NCBI GenBank assembly: GCA_003165275.1
Contig: PLSW01000206.1
Span: 4,868-47,201, forward strand
DNA: 42,334 nt
Source: Caulobacteraceae bacterium
GTDB lineage: Bacteria > Pseudomonadota > Alphaproteobacteria > Caulobacterales > Caulobacteraceae
Direction of reading: 5' to 3'
In this document: positions 40,901 to 42,334 of the stretch, piece by piece
Layout: each line of letters starts with the position of its first letter
How positions within the stretch are numbered: the stretch's first letter is position 1
The notes under the pieces: generated by a model
Told to the model about the DNA's origin: nothing
Databases searched by the model: none
The model's input: only the letters and a program-made list of their open reading frames with translations
Translations under genes and position numbers: made by a program

Positions 40901-42334
40901 CGGCGACAACGAAGGCTCGGTGAACCAGGGCTCAGCCTCGGGCGCGATCAATGTCGCCAACAACGGCGGGAGCGCCGGCGGTCTGGTCGGTTACAACGGC
41001 GGCCAGGTCATTCAATCCCAGGCCAGCGGCGCGGTCATTGGCCCGTCGTCGACCGGCGGTCTTGTCGGCGCGAACTGGGGCACGATCAACGCGAGCAGCG
41101 CCAGCGGTTCGGTGACCGGAGCCGCCCTCGGCTACACGGTGGACGTGGGCGGGCTCGTCGGTCAGAACGCATCCTCCGGCTCGATCACGCAAAGCTACGC
41201 CACCGGCGGCGTCAGCGCGCAAAGCGATGTCGGCGGCCTTGTCGGCTTCAACAACGGCGGCTCGATCACCCAGAGCTACGCCACTGGCGTGGTGACCGGC
41301 GGGGTGCTCACCGACGCGTACGGCAACAGCTTCACCACCGCCCAGATCGGCGGGCTGGTGGGCGACAACGCCGCCAACAGCCGGGTGAGCCTGAGCCACG
41401 CCACCGGCGCGGTCAACGCCGCCAATTCCGGCGATGTCGGCGGGCTGATCGGCGAGAACGACGGCGATGTCACCCAAAGCTACGCAACCAATGTGGTCAC
41501 CGGCGGCGGGGCCGTTGGCGGGCTGGTCGGGCAGAACCTCGGCGCCATCGCGGAGAGCTATTCGAACAGCGCGGTGACCGGGACGACGGACGTCGGCGGC
41601 CTCGTCGGCTACAACGCCAACCAGATCACCGGCACGATCACCGAGGCCTACGCCACCGGCGCGGTGACGGGCGGGACCAACGTCGGCGGCCTAGTGGGCG
41701 CCAACAGCGGCGGCGTCATCGCCTCGGCCTATTGGGACATCCAGACCAGCGGCCAGGCCGCCAGCGCGGCGGGGGTCGGCCAGACCACGGCTCAGTTGCA
41801 GGCCAGCCTGCCGAAGGGCTTCTCCAGCGTGATCTGGGGTCAGGTCGCCGGCAAGAGCTTCCCCTATCTGAATTGGCAGTTCACCACGGGCGCGCCCGAT
41901 GTGATCGGCGGCAACGTCTACGGCGGCTTCGGTGGTCCGCCGATGTCCGGGGTGATGGTCGACGGGCTCGTCAACGGCGCGCCGGTCGGCGAGGACACCA
42001 CCGGGGCCAACGGCTACTACCTGCTGCTGCTGCCGCACGGGACGCTGAAGAACGCCGATGTGCTGACCTATCTGGCGGGACCGCAAGGGGGCGCGGCCTA
42101 CGCCGATGGCGTCACCGGATCGGCGCCCGGCCTCTGGATCGCCGAAGGCGGCCTCAACATCTTCACCGGCGCGACCTCGGTCACCGGCCTCGACGCGGGC
42201 TTGGCGTCCGCCCTGGGCTCCAACACGGGCGCCAATGTCCTCTTCACCCTTCCGGGCGGCGTGTTGACGACGACGGCGGGGACCAGCCTGTCCATCCAGG
42301 CCAAGGGCGCCTTCAATGTGAACCAGCCGCTTAC
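34968..42334 (+). CDS. Giant filamentous-haemagglutinin-type exoprotein with GLUG arrays, 3' end missing
   Basis: The gene is open at the right edge, so it is absent from the ORF track. ATG at 34968 follows GCGGGGACGTT. At least 2,450 residues are encoded without a stop. After a signal sequence (WPIFGLALLPFMAQPAAAGP) comes a two-partner-secretion domain: VNQSSAKAIIDWQGFSIGSG, then SVYLINANGVVIGKTGVVNTGGTFVASSL. Then follow a short beta-helix (WLLDPNDLTI) and three blocks, each a GLUG array ending in a (WD)xQTSGQ..G(Q)TTAQLQ..LPxGF hinge, followed by a GxTTxGANGYYY carboxypeptidase-regulatory-like domain and further beta strands. TPS exoproteins are exported by a TpsB/FhaC partner and act as adhesins or biofilm proteins; no partner gene is in the window. 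The upstream region has a perfect FNR/FixK box. Confidence 0.88.
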   Translation, partial: MTIQLSGRLDSRALKLRPWSWPIFGLALLPFMAQPAAAGPTLPTGAKVVAGTAAVTAPSPSQLTVNQSSAKAIIDWQGFSIGSGGTVQFNNGPGATLNRVTGSGVSSIDGLLSATGSVYLINANGVVIGKTGVVNTGGTFVASSLDLADANFLAGGDLTFSGGSNAAVVNDGRIGSLGGDVALFAAKVDNEGSISAAKGAAGLAAGYQVILHDGALNGGKFSVVTGGAGTSATNAGAIAAAEAELRANGGNVYALAGNTGGIIKATRVAAGGGKVMLIAEGGTVTLGGTISARGLNGAGGQIETSGSTVNIGSAFIDAGAGGAWLLDPNDLTIDQTTANTIAASLNAGTNVTEQTTASGTGGNGDIIVTAPIPWATSASLTLSAYRNIAVNANLVSSGGGAVTLYADNSATGTGSVSFGSGAQVNTAGAVNIYYDPTSYAAPINYAANVIGGGTATAWMLVNTAANLAAINANPYDGRLGGNYALNADIDLSGIANWTPIGLSPGNGDFNFSGQFDGQSHTISGLTISSVASNDGWGLFRANNGLIENLNITGASVSVGCCNNSSAGILAGVNSGTISNVHVDGADTSSFNLGGLVGVQYSSGVISDSSANVTVSAPQFTRAGGLVGSNAGLIQRSYASGSVSADNYGGVTGGLVGENESTGVITQSAATGNVSMNASPGGNTTFVGGFVGNNYGTISQAYATGAASFIINDETLEVFAQYAVGAFAGAQQPTGSISQAYATGRVYAFNAWTPSCPGCGNGPSPIYAGFVGYHIDNGSLSATHYDGATTGLGGSTTAQLQGTLPAGFDPAVWATGPGLYPYLKSLFHTGVVAIAGFAVNADGTPAVSAGVDLFPGGTQAGGTATTGANGYFYEAFPTPTKVGPNIQVGETLTLAGASAISGASYADGLAFSGQVLSVPTIKAGYVSIFTSQTSLSALETEISNFGNEFGQLQTANYAVTATGAFTLDKAPDVPAGLSLTTEGGDLAVSAGFTLGSGGALTLDSYHGISITAPITVSGASAVTLITNDRGTGGDYSFGLGAGGFAGSLSFTGAGGGLRINGQTYTLLYSMSDLAAINGGSGYDALAGSLNAGGVSYTDAVVKSFGGQFTGLGHTISNLTINSVANDLGLFGTNTGTVRDIGLAGGSINGGSSSFDVGGLVGYLTFTANDGVVENSYSTASVSSGYVEVGGLVGFSFGGLITNAYSTGAVSGRASVGGLAGEINGSTISNAFATGAVTLNSFAVGSSSSADGGYDAGGLVGWNDGVLNNVYATGAVSAGSAQGVHYVGGLVGADNGSISNAYSTGAVTAGAGGGAAGGLIGHQPFSTQVVTNGYWDVQTSGQTASAGGTGQTTAQLQAAPPSGFDPTMWAGGGGLYPYLTSFYHAPVVPTQRISGYAYLGNGAVAVDATLGVYVGGGLLDGTTITSGANGYYYYLAPVGTVVGSTPVGVTETLSGGAAPVGVTYTDQPALSGADVVNLNVTAGRISLTTSRNTLSSLSGDINQTFGAGGFPGGLSTSAAVVTVVTALGNNGFSVDMPVTANGGYAVVDQSGGINVAAPITLNNTGKLTLNANGPVSIDAAITVTGAGRVQIFTDVGYGQGGDYNFALGPNGFAGSLSFTGTPNSGQSLSINGQAYTLLYSLADIAALPADATGDYALAKPINAAGTTYTGPVGSDFEGVFAGLGNTVANLTINDPTGYRDGLFNSIGLANGGGSQAQALVRDIGLTGVNITGGLFVGALTADNNGTIANSFVTGSVTAVGAPPSAGEGYFVAGGLVGLNTNGITQSYSAAAVISTAGNPGSLGGLAGQNNGGILGSYATGALTAGVSVDAGGLVGDNQGTLSGTYASGAVTGTTAGPLGGLVGYNDNSIGQSYATGAVTATGPLGAASGVGGLVGQNGTGGAINQDYATGAVGGADQVGGLVGQNVGAITNSHATGAISAPLNAYSAGGLVGLNEASGTIGQSYSASTVTSAGYDVGGLVGDNEGSVNQGSASGAINVANNGGSAGGLVGYNGGQVIQSQASGAVIGPSSTGGLVGANWGTINASSASGSVTGAALGYTVDVGGLVGQNASSGSITQSYATGGVSAQSDVGGLVGFNNGGSITQSYATGVVTGGVLTDAYGNSFTTAQIGGLVGDNAANSRVSLSHATGAVNAANSGDVGGLIGENDGDVTQSYATNVVTGGGAVGGLVGQNLGAIAESYSNSAVTGTTDVGGLVGYNANQITGTITEAYATGAVTGGTNVGGLVGANSGGVIASAYWDIQTSGQAASAAGVGQTTAQLQASLPKGFSSVIWGQVAGKSFPYLNWQFTTGAPDVIGGNVYGGFGGPPMSGVMVDGLVNGAPVGEDTTGANGYYLLLLPHGTLKNADVLTYLAGPQGGAAYADGVTGSAPGLWIAEGGLNIFTGATSVTGLDAGLASALGSNTGANVLFTLPGGVLTTTAGTSLSIQAKGAFNVNQPL
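36500..37330 (+). repeat. GLUG array 1 of the exoprotein
   Basis: About eight units of the GLUG type, for example GGLVGSNAGLIQRSYASGSVSA and GGFVGNNYGTISQAYATGAA, preceded by the usual lead-in FDGQSHTISGLTIS. This is the least regular of the three arrays; the cysteine pair CGC... in SCPGCGNG near its end is unusual in such proteins. Confidence 0.8.
38290..38970 (+). repeat. GLUG array 2 of the exoprotein
   Basis: About six GLUG units (GGLVGFSFGGLITNAYSTGAVSG, GGLVGWNDGVLNNVYATGAVSA) after the lead-in FTGLGHTISNLTINSV, closing with GYWDVQTSGQTASAGG and the TTAQLQ hinge at 39015-39032. Confidence 0.8.
40000..41740 (+). repeat. GLUG array 3 of the exoprotein
   Basis: About eighteen consecutive GLUG units, the longest and most regular array (GGLVGQNVGAITNSHATGAISA, GGLVGFNNGGSITQSYATGVVTG), after the lead-in FAGLGNTVANLTI. 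It closes with AYWDIQTSGQAASAAG and the TTAQLQ hinge at 41784-41801. The unit is about 22 residues, 66-75 bases. Confidence 0.85.

Noticed and set aside
35457-41477. Long minus-strand ORFs (435, 473, 714, 181 residues) rich in ADQAAD-like repeats
   Set aside because: They are antisense to the GLUG arrays of the plus-strand exoprotein; their repeats simply reflect those arrays.
40000-41740. Regular 66-75-base DNA repeats resembling a CRISPR array
   Set aside because: The repeats are diverged, in frame and encode GLUG units; there are no fixed repeats with unique spacers and no cas genes.

Overview
The window is about 42 kb of GC-rich DNA with tightly packed genes and many 4-base ATGA/GTGA overlaps. 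The content suggests a facultatively anaerobic or microaerobic alphaproteobacterium, perhaps of the Caulobacterales. It has ubiTUV for O2-independent ubiquinone synthesis, FNR/FixK-type sites (TTGAT-N4-ATCAA), a NodT-type outer-membrane lipoprotein, a remnant of a TauD/TfdA dioxygenase, and large GLUG-repeat adhesins. The taxon is an inference; no rRNA or tRNA is present.

Layout. (1) 1-2579, minus: 5' part of a large repeat-rich secreted/surface protein that runs off the left edge and has an apparent 1-base frameshift near its start. (2) 2820-7993: a TetR regulator converging on a minus-strand operon of two CrtI/PYROXD2-like flavoproteins, two small paralogous proteins of unknown family and a 2Fe-2S ferredoxin. 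(3) 8310-9632: a DUF2254 membrane protein. (4) 9710-12294: ubiTUV with an upstream FNR/FixK box. (5) 12343-21613: a divergent metabolic cluster. Its minus arm holds a PLP decarboxylase, a ThDP enzyme, a DadA-like FAD oxidase and an AGPS-like FAD oxidase. Its plus arm holds a Rid/chorismatase-like protein and two 2OG-Fe(II) oxygenases. The shared promoter region carries two FNR-like boxes. (6) 21667-22162: a scar joining two truncated genes, one of them the tail of a tauD-like gene. (7) 22392-23539: a winged-helix regulator and a TetR regulator. (8) 24046-25776: a kdpA without kdpB or kdpC. (9) 25921-34410, minus: a small exported protein, a complete CzcCBA-like RND efflux system and a beta-barrel porin. 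(10) 34968 to the right edge, plus: a filamentous-haemagglutinin-type exoprotein of more than 2,450 residues with three GLUG arrays.

How the genes may work together. Five FNR/FixK-type sites (one perfect, four with one mismatch) lie in three intergenic regions: before ubiTUV, between the arms of the metabolic cluster, and between the porin and the giant adhesin. This suggests that quinone synthesis, the metabolic cluster, outer-membrane permeability and adhesion are switched together at low oxygen. Two operons look undescribed: the flavoprotein/small-paralogue/ferredoxin operon and the PLP-ThDP-FAD-Rid-2OG cluster. Their substrates cannot be read from the sequence.
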